From DASPTH01 sp035623515 (GTDB lineage: Bacteria; Actinomycetota; Acidimicrobiia; IMCC26256; DASPTH01), in the NCBI GenBank assembly GCA_035623515.1, contig DASPTH010000109.1:1-17816 (forward strand): DNA of 17,816 nt, read 5' to 3'. Position 1 is the stretch's first letter; each line of letters starts with the position of its first letter. Shown piece after piece: positions 1 to 6,375 of this stretch. A program made the position numbers and the translations under genes. Below the pieces are notes generated by a model, which made no database searches, was not told the origin of the DNA, and was given only the letters and a program-made list of their open reading frames with translations.

Positions 1-1
1 C

Positions 2-262
2 AACACCGGTTCGAACACCAACTCGGGCTTCAACGGCAACAACCCGCCGCCGTTCGGGTTGGCCACCTGCGAGGCCTACGGCGGGACCTTCACGTTCGTC
101 GGTACAGGCACCACGATCTGGACGTGCACGGGTCTGGCTCTTCTCGATCACGCAGCCGCCGAGGTCAGGAGTGACGATCTCCTCGACAGTTGCGCTGCTG
201 ACGGCGGCGGAAGCATTGTTGTGCTAGGACCAGGGCCGCAAACCGCCACCTGCTCCACTTGA
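2..262 (+). CDS. C-terminal fragment of a Cys-containing, Asn/Gly/Thr-rich protein (5' end outside window)
   Basis: An open frame runs from the window edge to a TGA stop at 260-262, giving about 86 residues. Its first part is rich in Asn, Gly, Thr and Pro and looks like a flexible linker or low-complexity repeat. The rest carries four cysteines (in ATC, WTC, DSC and ATC contexts) and Gly/Thr-rich segments, a composition typical of exported actinobacterial proteins with disulfides. No start is visible; the TTG at 59 is not convincing because the frame is open upstream of it. No family is recognised, and export is an inference from composition. The next gene is on the opposite strand, so this is the end of its transcription unit. 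Confidence 0.55.
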   Translation, partial: NTGSNTNSGFNGNNPPPFGLATCEAYGGTFTFVGTGTTIWTCTGLALLDHAAAEVRSDDLLDSCAADGGGSIVVLGPGPQTATCST

Positions 263-337
263 GGGCTCTGTCGCCACCGAAATCAACGGTCTGAGTTCTC
301 CCTCGAGGCATCAGTCGCTCGAACCGTCGCGACCAAT

Positions 338-383
338 CCCATGAAGCCCGGCCGTAGTGCCGGACCCGTGAATCCGTTCGCGA
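338..383 (+). repeat. 46-bp direct repeat, copy A (downstream flank of the TIR gene)
   Basis: This segment aligns without gaps to 3757-3802, with 37 of 46 positions identical and the same orientation. It starts with the shared 10-mer CCCATGAAGC and ends at CCGTTC-n-CGA. It lies between two converging genes, 57 bp beyond the TIR stop. It also contains a 5-bp stem, CCGGC/GCCGG at 348-352 and 359-363 with a 6-nt loop, which could aid termination; copy B does not keep that stem. The rest of 263-440 holds no gene. Confidence 0.7.
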
Positions 384-412
384 ATTTGCGCTTCATACGC
401 GGCGGGTGAACT

Positions 413-426
413 TCGCGCGACCGCGA
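413..426 (-). terminator. Hairpin just after the TIR stop
   Basis: TCGCG and CGCGA pair across a 4-nt loop, 14 nt beyond the TIR stop codon on the reverse strand. A wider GGGTGA/TCACCC inverted repeat (404-409 and 441-446) encloses it and overlaps the stop codon. There is no T-tract, so this would be a T-less terminator of the kind proposed for high-GC bacteria. The stem is short and the call is tentative. Confidence 0.35.
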
Positions 427-440
427 GCCGCCCGGGAGCA

Positions 441-3400
441 TCACCCGTGAACGGACGGCTGTGGGCAGACATCGACGAAGGGCTCGTCGGGGAGTCTGCG
501 GCTCCACTCGGCGCGGCTTGGGTCGCCGCCGAGGACGCGGCAGGCAATGTTCGCGAGCGCGTGCTCGTCGAGGGTCCATCGCACCCAGATGTCCGTGGTT
601 GCGCCTGGCTGGTCGGCGGTATGGCCGAACACCTCGACGTCTTTCCCGCCTGCGGACGCACGCAGTGAGGTCACCTCGGTGATGCCGGGCGCGCGTACGC
701 GACCGACGACGCTCGATGTCTTCGCGTCGATGGCGACGAGTTCGCTCTCGGGTGCGCCGTTGCCCGGCCGGGTGGTGTCGACGCTGAGGACGGCAAAGCG
801 GCCTGACGGGTCGAAGACCACGTGGTTGGGTTGCCAGAGCACTGACGTCGCGTGACGCACCCGGATCTGATGGATCTGGCGCGTGGAGGACTCGAAGACG
901 GTGACGCTGTCGTAGCCGGCGAAGGCCACGAGCTTGCCGTCGGGACTGAAGGCGCCGACCGCGTCGTTGGTCAGCCCGGCTTGCCAGGGAAACGACCCGA
1001 CCTGATGCTTGGATCGGAGGTCGACGACGCGTACCTGGCCGTCGCGCCCGGCGAAGGCAGCGAAGTGCCCGCCGGGGCTCGTGGGCACCGTCCCGCTGGC
1101 GGCTTCTGCCGTCTGGTGCTCGTAGGCGCCGACCGGCTGGCCGGTGCGCGGCGAACACACGGTCAGTTTCACTCCACCGGGGTGACCCACCGAGGCGACC
1201 AGGAGGCGCCCATCTGCAGTCGTGGACAGCGCGTTGGAACCGTCGACGAACTCGCGGAGCCCGCAGACCGCGTCGGTGGCGACGACCCGGGACTGGTCCA
1301 GGTCGACGAGGTCCAGCGCGTGCGTCCGGTTCGGGAGGGTCCGCTCGACGACGATCTGGTCGGTGCCCGCGAGCACCATGCCGGCGTCGGGGGTGCCGGC
1401 AATGACGACGCGCCCGCGCACGGCTTCGGACACCGAGTCGACGAGTTCGTAGCCGCCCGCGATCCGATGAATGATGACGGCACGCTTGCCGTTCGGATCG
1501 AGGGCGACGATTCCAGGCGCGCGTTGTCTCAGGACGTGTCCATAGGCGACGGCCGGCCCGAGGCGCCAGAGCGCGACAGCTGATGGGATGAACCCCGCGG
1601 TCAGCAAACGATCGTGGGCGAGGAACCGCGCCGCGCTCACTCCGCGCGCGCCCGATCCCAGCGGTTCGACCCGTCCGGCGGACGGACCGCTGACCGTCCA
1701 GAGCAGCGCTTCCTCGCAGTTGTCGAAGGTCAGCAGATAGGTGCGGTCACTGCTCCATGACGTCAGGAACGGTACGTTTCCGCTGCAGAAACCCCCCGCG
1801 CGTGGATAGCTCGCGGCGATCCGTCCGGTGCTGAGGTCGACGAGCACCAAGCTCTCTCCCGCGCCCGCGGCGGGCGACGAGGCCAGCACCACCGCGTATC
1901 GCTCGGCGACCGCGGCCGTACGGTGATAGACGTTGTCGAGTTCGCCCAACGGTGCGCCGGTTGCCGCATCCCGCACCGCGAGCGTGCCGCTGTCGGTGGT
2001 CTGGGCGACCTCGTAGACCGTTGTGTCATCGGCGGCAAAGCCGGCGTACCACGGCCGTCCTGCTGCCGGCTGCTGCCACAGGACGCGGCCGCTGTCGGCG
2101 TCCATCATCACGGTTCGAACCGATGTGGCGACGAGGAGGCGGTGGCCATCGGTACTGGGCGTGGCCGTCCAGAGGGGGTCGTCGATCTCGGCCGGCTCGA
2201 GCGGCAGGACGGCCGCGTTCTGCACTTGACCGTCGAGGTGCACCACGGCGCCGCCGTCGCTGGCACGGACGAGCACCGCTCCACCGTTCATGAACGTGCC
2301 GCTCCAGACGGGCCCGATCTGGGTGGGCACGGTGAGGGTCTTCACGATCGATCCCGTCCGGGCTTCGACCAGCTGCAAGCCCGCACCGTCCTCCACCAAG
2401 ACCTGCGCGCTGTTCTGGCTGAACGTCGGGGTGGCGATCGCAGGGGCGCTGCCGAACGCGGCGAGTTGCCGACCGGTTCCGAGGTCGAGGAGCGCGAGGC
2501 GTCCGTCGGGTGCTTCGATGACAGCGCGGCGTGTGTCCGGAGAGACCGTGGTGTTGCTGTTGGCCTCGAGCGTGGCTCGCCAGGTTTGTTGTCCGTTCCA
2601 ACGGTAGAAGCGCAACAGATTCGATTTCCCGTTGGTGATGCCGAAGCCCTCGTCGCCCGCGAACACGACACGGATCGGGAACCCGCTGGCGACGATCCGG
2701 CGCGTACCTGCTCGCACCGAGAGAACCACCGCATTCATCTTCTGACCGTGATTCTCCAAGACAACGACGTGTTCACCGTCGCTGCTCGCCTCCATGTCAG
2801 TCGTGGGGTAGTCCGCGTGCGTGATGTCGACAAATCCCTGAAGGCGAGGATTCGATTGGAGCAGCGTGAGCAACGCACGTTGCACGTCGGGTCCGGGGCT
2901 GGTGTGATGCGCGGCAAGTCCGAGCGCGAAGGCGTCGACGAGGTCGTCGTCGGCCGTCGCCAGCGCCTGGGCAGCCAGCCCACGCGCGTTGGCGTCGATG
3001 CGACGCTGATTCGCCGAGTGCGCGTTCGCGATCGCCAGGACCCCCGCTGCCAGCGCAGCGACAGTGAGGCCGAGCAACGCGATGACAGCTCCCCGGGCGA
3101 GACGCATCGCACGGCGATGCAAGTGGAGGTCCTCACTCTCCAGCTCATCCTTCGGGACGTTGCGGATCGGTGCGGCCAGCTCGGCAACTGCGTCCCGAAA
3201 GCGTCCATTGCGCAACGCAAGGTTGGGTTCGTCCTTGGCCCAACGAAGATCCAGGTGCCTCGGCTCGTCGGCGAACGCGCTCAGGAGCGCAGGAGGTACC
3301 GCAGATGATCGAGCGACGTCGAAGCCCTGCACACCATCGTCCCAAACCCAATCGCCCGCCGTCACCACCGGCAGGATGCGGTCGTCGGGCTTCGTGGCGG

Positions 3401-3671
3401 TCCAGTGGTCGAGCTCGCGGTTCACCCACTCCGAAGCAGCCGCCTCCGGAGACGCCATCAAGATCAGAGTGCGCGAACCGTCGAGTGCTTCGACGATCGA
3501 GCTCCACAGGTGCGGCGACACCGCCAACGCCGTGTCGTCACGGAACACGTGCAAGGCTCGGCGCCGATACCACGGCTTCGCGAACTGACTCAGACCCCGC
3601 TGGAGCGCGACCGCCAGGTTCCGGTCCGCGGCGTGACTATACGAGATGAACGCGTCGTACTCCGCCCCCAC
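441..3671 (-). CDS. TIR domain / transmembrane helix / WD40-like beta-propeller protein
   Basis: The 1076-residue product begins with a TIR domain (about residues 4-130). It has the box DAFISYSH at 6-13, HVFRDD at 41-46, and SEWVNREL with Glu86 where TIR NADases carry the catalytic glutamate. A hydrophobic helix at about 194-215 follows, then an Ala-rich helical linker, then roughly 800 residues of propeller-like repeats (FSPDGK, FDPSGRF and SPGGHF blades). The tail from about 1043 contains a RAEWSRRLP-type motif ending in a CP, as seen at the end of bacterial TIR-, caspase- and STAND-linked WD40 proteins. The GTG at 3671 was chosen because a TAGGCT box lies 7 nt upstream; an in-frame TTG at 3692 would add 7 residues. 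Such proteins are predicted conflict or antiphage sensors: the propeller would perceive a trigger and the TIR would cleave NAD or signal. That role is inferred. No partner gene is adjacent. Confidence 0.9.
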   Translation of the reverse strand: MGAEYDAFISYSHAADRNLAVALQRGLSQFAKPWYRRRALHVFRDDTALAVSPHLWSSIVEALDGSRTLILMASPEAAASEWVNRELDHWTATKPDDRILPVVTAGDWVWDDGVQGFDVARSSAVPPALLSAFADEPRHLDLRWAKDEPNLALRNGRFRDAVAELAAPIRNVPKDELESEDLHLHRRAMRLARGAVIALLGLTVAALAAGVLAIANAHSANQRRIDANARGLAAQALATADDDLVDAFALGLAAHHTSPGPDVQRALLTLLQSNPRLQGFVDITHADYPTTDMEASSDGEHVVVLENHGQKMNAVVLSVRAGTRRIVASGFPIRVVFAGDEGFGITNGKSNLLRFYRWNGQQTWRATLEANSNTTVSPDTRRAVIEAPDGRLALLDLGTGRQLAAFGSAPAIATPTFSQNSAQVLVEDGAGLQLVEARTGSIVKTLTVPTQIGPVWSGTFMNGGAVLVRASDGGAVVHLDGQVQNAAVLPLEPAEIDDPLWTATPSTDGHRLLVATSVRTVMMDADSGRVLWQQPAAGRPWYAGFAADDTTVYEVAQTTDSGTLAVRDAATGAPLGELDNVYHRTAAVAERYAVVLASSPAAGAGESLVLVDLSTGRIAASYPRAGGFCSGNVPFLTSWSSDRTYLLTFDNCEEALLWTVSGPSAGRVEPLGSGARGVSAARFLAHDRLLTAGFIPSAVALWRLGPAVAYGHVLRQRAPGIVALDPNGKRAVIIHRIAGGYELVDSVSEAVRGRVVIAGTPDAGMVLAGTDQIVVERTLPNRTHALDLVDLDQSRVVATDAVCGLREFVDGSNALSTTADGRLLVASVGHPGGVKLTVCSPRTGQPVGAYEHQTAEAASGTVPTSPGGHFAAFAGRDGQVRVVDLRSKHQVGSFPWQAGLTNDAVGAFSPDGKLVAFAGYDSVTVFESSTRQIHQIRVRHATSVLWQPNHVVFDPSGRFAVLSVDTTRPGNGAPESELVAIDAKTSSVVGRVRAPGITEVTSLRASAGGKDVEVFGHTADQPGATTDIWVRWTLDEHALANIACRVLGGDPSRAEWSRRLPDEPFVDVCPQPSVHG

Positions 3672-3678
3672 CACCACG

Positions 3679-3684
3679 AGCCTA
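3679..3684 (-). promoter_or_regulatory. Predicted -10 box for leaderless TIR mRNA
   Basis: TAGGCT on the reverse strand matches TANNNT and sits exactly 7 nt before the GTG at 3671. This places the transcript start at the start codon. The same spacing is seen at four other genes in the window. The AGG inside it could instead act as a weak ribosome site for the adjacent GTG codons. Confidence 0.5.
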
Positions 3685-3756
3685 CCGACCAAACACCCGA
3701 CGATTCCATGACACCGCCGTCCTTACCTCGCTGCAGCAACCACGCGCGCGCGAGAC

Positions 3757-3802
3757 CCCATGAAGCTCGGGCGTACGGACGGACCCATGGAACCGTTCCC
3801 GA
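3757..3802 (+). repeat. 46-bp direct repeat, copy B (upstream flank of the TIR gene)
   Basis: This is the partner of the copy at 338-383, with 37/46 identity, no gaps and the same orientation. It lies 85 bp upstream of the TIR start. It contains the palindrome GGAACCGTTCC (GGAAC/GTTCC around one base), which is only partly kept in copy A. It could be an operator, a dispersed intergenic repeat, or the scar of an insertion or duplication that brought in the TIR gene. No third copy was found by eye. Confidence 0.7.
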
Positions 3803-3824
3803 CATGAACTTGCCTCCCGACTTG

Positions 3825-3863
3825 GGCTCGAACCGAGCCGTGGACCTTCGCCGGCGCCGAAGG
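3825..3863 (-). terminator. Two adjacent hairpins beyond the glycosyltransferase gene
   Basis: GGCTCG/CGAGCC (3825-3830 and 3834-3839, 3-nt loop) is followed 5 nt later by CCTTCG/CGAAGG (3845-3850 and 3858-3863, 7-nt loop). They lie about 100-135 nt past the reverse-strand glycosyltransferase stop and upstream of the TIR promoter. They would isolate the two genes, although neither has a T-tract. The remainder of 3685-3959 contains copy B of the direct repeat and no credible gene. Confidence 0.4.
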
Positions 3864-3959
3864 CCGATGGCCGTTCGAAAGCTGATCCGGCCGCGTACGA
3901 CGTCGTCGCGCGGGCGCTGGTTGCCGCGAGTCACCGTTCGTCGCGTCGACCTGGCGCGG

Positions 3960-5018
3960 TCACGTCGCCAGTCGCACCAGGGCGCGCTCGAACTCGTCGA
4001 ACTCCCGATCGGGATCGAGCTCGTCGAACCGACGCCGAGCGCGCGCTGACCATTGTGCATATGTCTCGGGGTCGTCGAGCTCGGCGATTCGTGCGATCCA
4101 ATCGTCGAGCGGAGCAGTTGGGTCCACCCAGAGCGCGGCGTCGGCGAGGGATTCGCGTAACCCCGTGATGTCGTGTGCGATCGTCGGGATCCCCGACACC
4201 GCGGCCTCGAGCCCGACCCGTCCGTACGACTCGTATGCCGAGGGCACCAGCAGGATACGAGTCCTGCCGTACACCACTCGCATGTCCGCCTGGGTCGACA
4301 GCACCGTCAGATTCGGAGGCAACGACGCGGGCAGGGGCTGCAACGACCGCCCCATCACCGTCAGGAACCCGCGTGTGGGTAGTCGCCGAGCCAACGCCAG
4401 CAGGAGCCCGATGCCCTTCTCGTCGATCGGGTTGACGAGTGTGATCGCATCGCCACGCGTGGTGAGGTAATCGACCTCGTCGATGGGTGGGTGCAGCACA
4501 ACGGCGCGCTGTCGTCCGTACTCCCGACCGAGAAAGTACGAGTTGAGCACTGTGAGGTCAGGAGTTCCGAACATCAAGTGACGTGGTGTGCGACCGAGCT
4601 GCAGGTAGAACGCGATCGGCCGCCCAGCACGCGCCGCGTCTCGCAGGATGTGGCCACGCCCGGCGTGGGTCCCCAAGACGACATCAGCCCATCGGTACAG
4701 GTCCTTGGCCACACTTTCTTCCGCGCAGGCCTCGACCGGGATCTCGTCGAGCCAGTACGAACACCGCGGTCCGCTGGTGACGAGCACCCGTGGCTCGTGA
4801 CCGCGACACACGAGCTCCCGGAGAATGGAGTGCAGGGTGACCTCCGCGCCACCACGATCGCGCGGAGGGTACAGACGGCTCACGGCAAGCACACGAAGCT
4901 GGGAGGCATCGGCGGGGGCACGCCCCCGATCGGCAAGACGACTCCGCGCCCGGCCTCCCGCACGGAGCACGCGCAGATGAAGGTCACGAGCAAGGTCCGC
5001 GATTCGTGTCGCACGCAC
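3960..5018 (-). CDS. Glycosyltransferase family 4 (GT-B fold)
   Basis: The 352-residue product looks like a retaining GT-B glycosyltransferase. The N-terminal Rossmann-like domain starts near residue 41 (LRVLAVSRLYPP) and has the donor-loop motif GGAE at 56-59. The C-terminal nucleotide-sugar domain has NPIDEKG at 196-202 and an EX7E pair, Glu263 and Glu271, within ESYGRVGLE. It is about the usual length for GT4. GTG 5018 was chosen because GAGG lies 6 nt upstream; the frame stays open to 5222, but that extension does not look like the family. The enzyme would transfer a sugar from a nucleotide donor to a cell-surface glycan, lipid or small molecule; the acceptor cannot be read. No other glycan genes adjoin it, which is unusual for a capsule or cell-wall pathway. 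Confidence 0.85.
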   Translation of the reverse strand: MRATRIADLARDLHLRVLRAGGRARSRLADRGRAPADASQLRVLAVSRLYPPRDRGGAEVTLHSILRELVCRGHEPRVLVTSGPRCSYWLDEIPVEACAEESVAKDLYRWADVVLGTHAGRGHILRDAARAGRPIAFYLQLGRTPRHLMFGTPDLTVLNSYFLGREYGRQRAVVLHPPIDEVDYLTTRGDAITLVNPIDEKGIGLLLALARRLPTRGFLTVMGRSLQPLPASLPPNLTVLSTQADMRVVYGRTRILLVPSAYESYGRVGLEAAVSGIPTIAHDITGLRESLADAALWVDPTAPLDDWIARIAELDDPETYAQWSARARRRFDELDPDREFDEFERALVRLAT

Positions 5019-5404
5019 GAGCGTCCTCAGCCGCGTCTCATCACTCGACGGGGAACACGTCGAAGCCACAGCACCGGAAAACGAGAACGTGTCCGCCCCT
5101 GAAGGCAACTCGACCACCTTGTCCCCCGAAGATGGAGCCTTCCCGCGGGACAGTAAACCACGCTCCGTCAACCCCGCGCCCGGATCGCGCGCAGACCTCA
5201 GCGCCGGACGCAACGCTCTCAACGCGCAAGCATGCCGTCGCGCCAGTCGACCGGGAAGTCGAGCGCGTGGCCGCCTTCAGCAGATCCGGTTCACCGCGGC
5301 GGGTCACTCTGCGCTTGCGACGCCGCTCTCTGTCGGGCTCTCCGTTCCAGCCCCCGTGGGTGGCGGTCACCTAGCGGAATTCCCGGGTCGAGCGTGGGTC
5401 GGGT
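5019..5404. other. Intergenic stretch without a credible gene
   Basis: Both strands carry open frames here (for example an Arg-rich reverse-strand frame at 5041-5370), but none has a convincing ribosome site, family signature or protein-like composition. The region should hold the promoter of the reverse-strand glycosyltransferase, although no clear TANNNT box with suitable spacing was found. No repeats were noticed. Confidence 0.5.
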
Positions 5405-5433
5405 TTGACGGCCTCCCCCGACGGCACTACAAG
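5405..5433 (+). promoter_or_regulatory. Sigma70-type promoter of the small DUF3303-like gene
   Basis: TTGACG (5405-5410) and TACAAG (5428-5433) are separated by 17 bp. The -35 box is near-consensus and the -10 box is a fair match. Transcription would start near 5440, leaving a leader of about 55 nt that ends in a GGGGAG ribosome site at 5485-5490. It is the only classical two-box promoter noticed in the window. Confidence 0.6.
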
Positions 5434-5495
5434 TCGGAAACGGATCCTGCAGGTCGAACGACATGCAGGACAGCCCACATCGAAGGGGAGAGAGC

Positions 5496-5777
5496 ATGAA
5501 GTATCTGACCATCGTCAGACTCGCGCCCGGAGTCGACAACGCCCGCAGGTCATTCGAGGTGTTCCAGAAGGTTGGCTTGCCGCCCGGAACCGAGTCGTCG
5601 TGGGCGGCAGCAGACGGTAGGACCTTCATCACGGTCACAGAATCCGACGGACCGCCTGACATGGCGAACACGATCACGTTTGCTCCGTATCTCGAAGAGA
5701 CCCAGGTCATCCCGATGGTTCCGCTCGATGACGCGTGGATCAAAGCGGTCGAGGCCGCGCAAGCGAACTGGACGTAA
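5496..5777 (+). CDS. Small DUF3303-like protein
   Basis: This encodes 93 residues. ATG 5496 is preceded by GGGGAG with 5 nt spacing; an upstream in-frame ATG at 5463 lacks such a site. The layout MKYLTIVRLAPG, then a PPGTESSWAAADGRTFITVTES segment, then a VIPMVPLDDAW end resembles the dimeric alpha/beta ferredoxin-like DUF3303 proteins, which are related in fold to GYD and antibiotic-monooxygenase-like proteins. The match is by pattern only. No catalytic residues can be named and the biochemical role of such proteins is not known. It is monocistronic, with its own promoter upstream and a hairpin downstream. Its codon usage is less GC-biased than that of the genes beyond 6 kb. Confidence 0.65.
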   Translation: MKYLTIVRLAPGVDNARRSFEVFQKVGLPPGTESSWAAADGRTFITVTESDGPPDMANTITFAPYLEETQVIPMVPLDDAWIKAVEAAQANWT

Positions 5778-5795
5778 GAGCCGAAGGAATACGTA

Positions 5796-5821
5796 GTCGC
5801 GAAGGAGAAGCCCCTCGCGAC
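5796..5821 (+). terminator. Hairpin terminator after the DUF3303-like gene
   Basis: GTCGCGA (5796-5802) pairs perfectly with TCGCGAC (5815-5821). Two more G-C pairs inside a single mismatch extend the stem and leave a loop of about 6 nt. It starts 18 nt after the stop codon. No T-tract follows. The remaining bases to 6001 hold no recognisable gene. Confidence 0.55.
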
Positions 5822-6001
5822 CCGGGGCGCCGAACAAGGAAACAACGCGCTCGAACTGATGCCGTTCGGAGAGGGACGCGAACCGCCGCGTTCATGTTTG
5901 GCGAGGCGCGTTGGCGCTGCCGGTTCGTCGGGGATCGTGTCGGACGCGTGCGACGGTGTCGAGGGCGTAGGCGACGGCGAGGAAACGGCAGAACAGGCCG
6001 G

Positions 6002-6373
6002 TCAGAGCACGTCGGCGGCGACGCGCAGCGCGGCGACAGCCGCGGGGACGCCGGCATAGACCGCGACCTGCATGAGCACCTCGACGAGCTCGTCGCGCGA
6101 CAGACCGACGCTGAGCGCGCCGTTGAGATGGGCGCGGAGCTCCTCGTGGTGGCCCAGCGCGGCCAGCATGGCGACGGTGATCATCGACCGGTCGCGGACG
6201 GGGAGCCCCGGCCGCGACCAGATCATCCCGAACGCGGTCTGCTGCACGTAGTCGAAGTAGTCGGGTGCGAGCTGGGCGGCGGGGAACTGGCCACCCGCGC
6301 TCGTGCGCGTCGCCGGCCACAGTTGGCCCTGGATCTCGCGTCCGGCCGCGCGCAGTTCCTCGGTGGTCGCCAT
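6002..6373 (-). CDS. Carboxymuconolactone decarboxylase family protein (PcaC-like)
   Basis: This encodes 123 residues. ATG 6373 lies 2 nt after the thiolase-fold gene's stop and has GAAAGGA upstream; an in-frame TTG at 6379 is less likely. The family pattern is clear: RDRSMITVAMLAALGHHEEL, then LRAHLNGAL with conserved His82, then GLSRDELVEVLMQVAVYAGVPAA. There is no CxxC redox pair, so it is not an AhpD-type peroxidase. Family members decarboxylate or isomerise ring-derived lactones, or have unknown roles in catabolic operons. It is the last gene of the DUF35/thiolase operon and probably acts in the same cytosolic pathway on a later or side intermediate; the substrate is unknown. Confidence 0.85.
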   Translation of the reverse strand: MATTEELRAAGREIQGQLWPATRTSAGGQFPAAQLAPDYFDYVQQTAFGMIWSRPGLPVRDRSMITVAMLAALGHHEELRAHLNGALSVGLSRDELVEVLMQVAVYAGVPAAVAALRVAADVL

Positions 6374-6375
6374 CG

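Noticed and set aside
1923..3308. Long forward-strand open frame (461 codons) opposite the TIR gene
   Set aside because: It is an antisense shadow of the propeller gene: Arg/Gly/Val-rich, with no recognisable domain. The reverse-strand frame has clear TIR and propeller motifs.
3825..3839. GGCTCGAACCGAGCC resembling a tRNA T-arm
   Set aside because: No acceptor, D or anticodon arms can be folded around it; it is treated as a simple hairpin.
441..5018. TIR gene and glycosyltransferase as a two-gene defence operon
   Set aside because: They are separated by about 290 bp with two hairpins, a repeat copy and a separate -10 box, so co-transcription is unlikely.
5019..5222. N-terminal extension of the glycosyltransferase to 5222
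   Set aside because: The extension is unlike GT4 proteins, whereas GTG 5018 has GAGG at good spacing.
5041..5370. 109-codon reverse-strand frame upstream of the glycosyltransferase
   Set aside because: Arg-rich, no ribosome site and no family resemblance; it overlaps the region just upstream of the better-supported GTG start.
6002..6373. AhpD-type alkylhydroperoxidase reading of the CMD-family gene
   Set aside because: The CxxC redox motif is absent.
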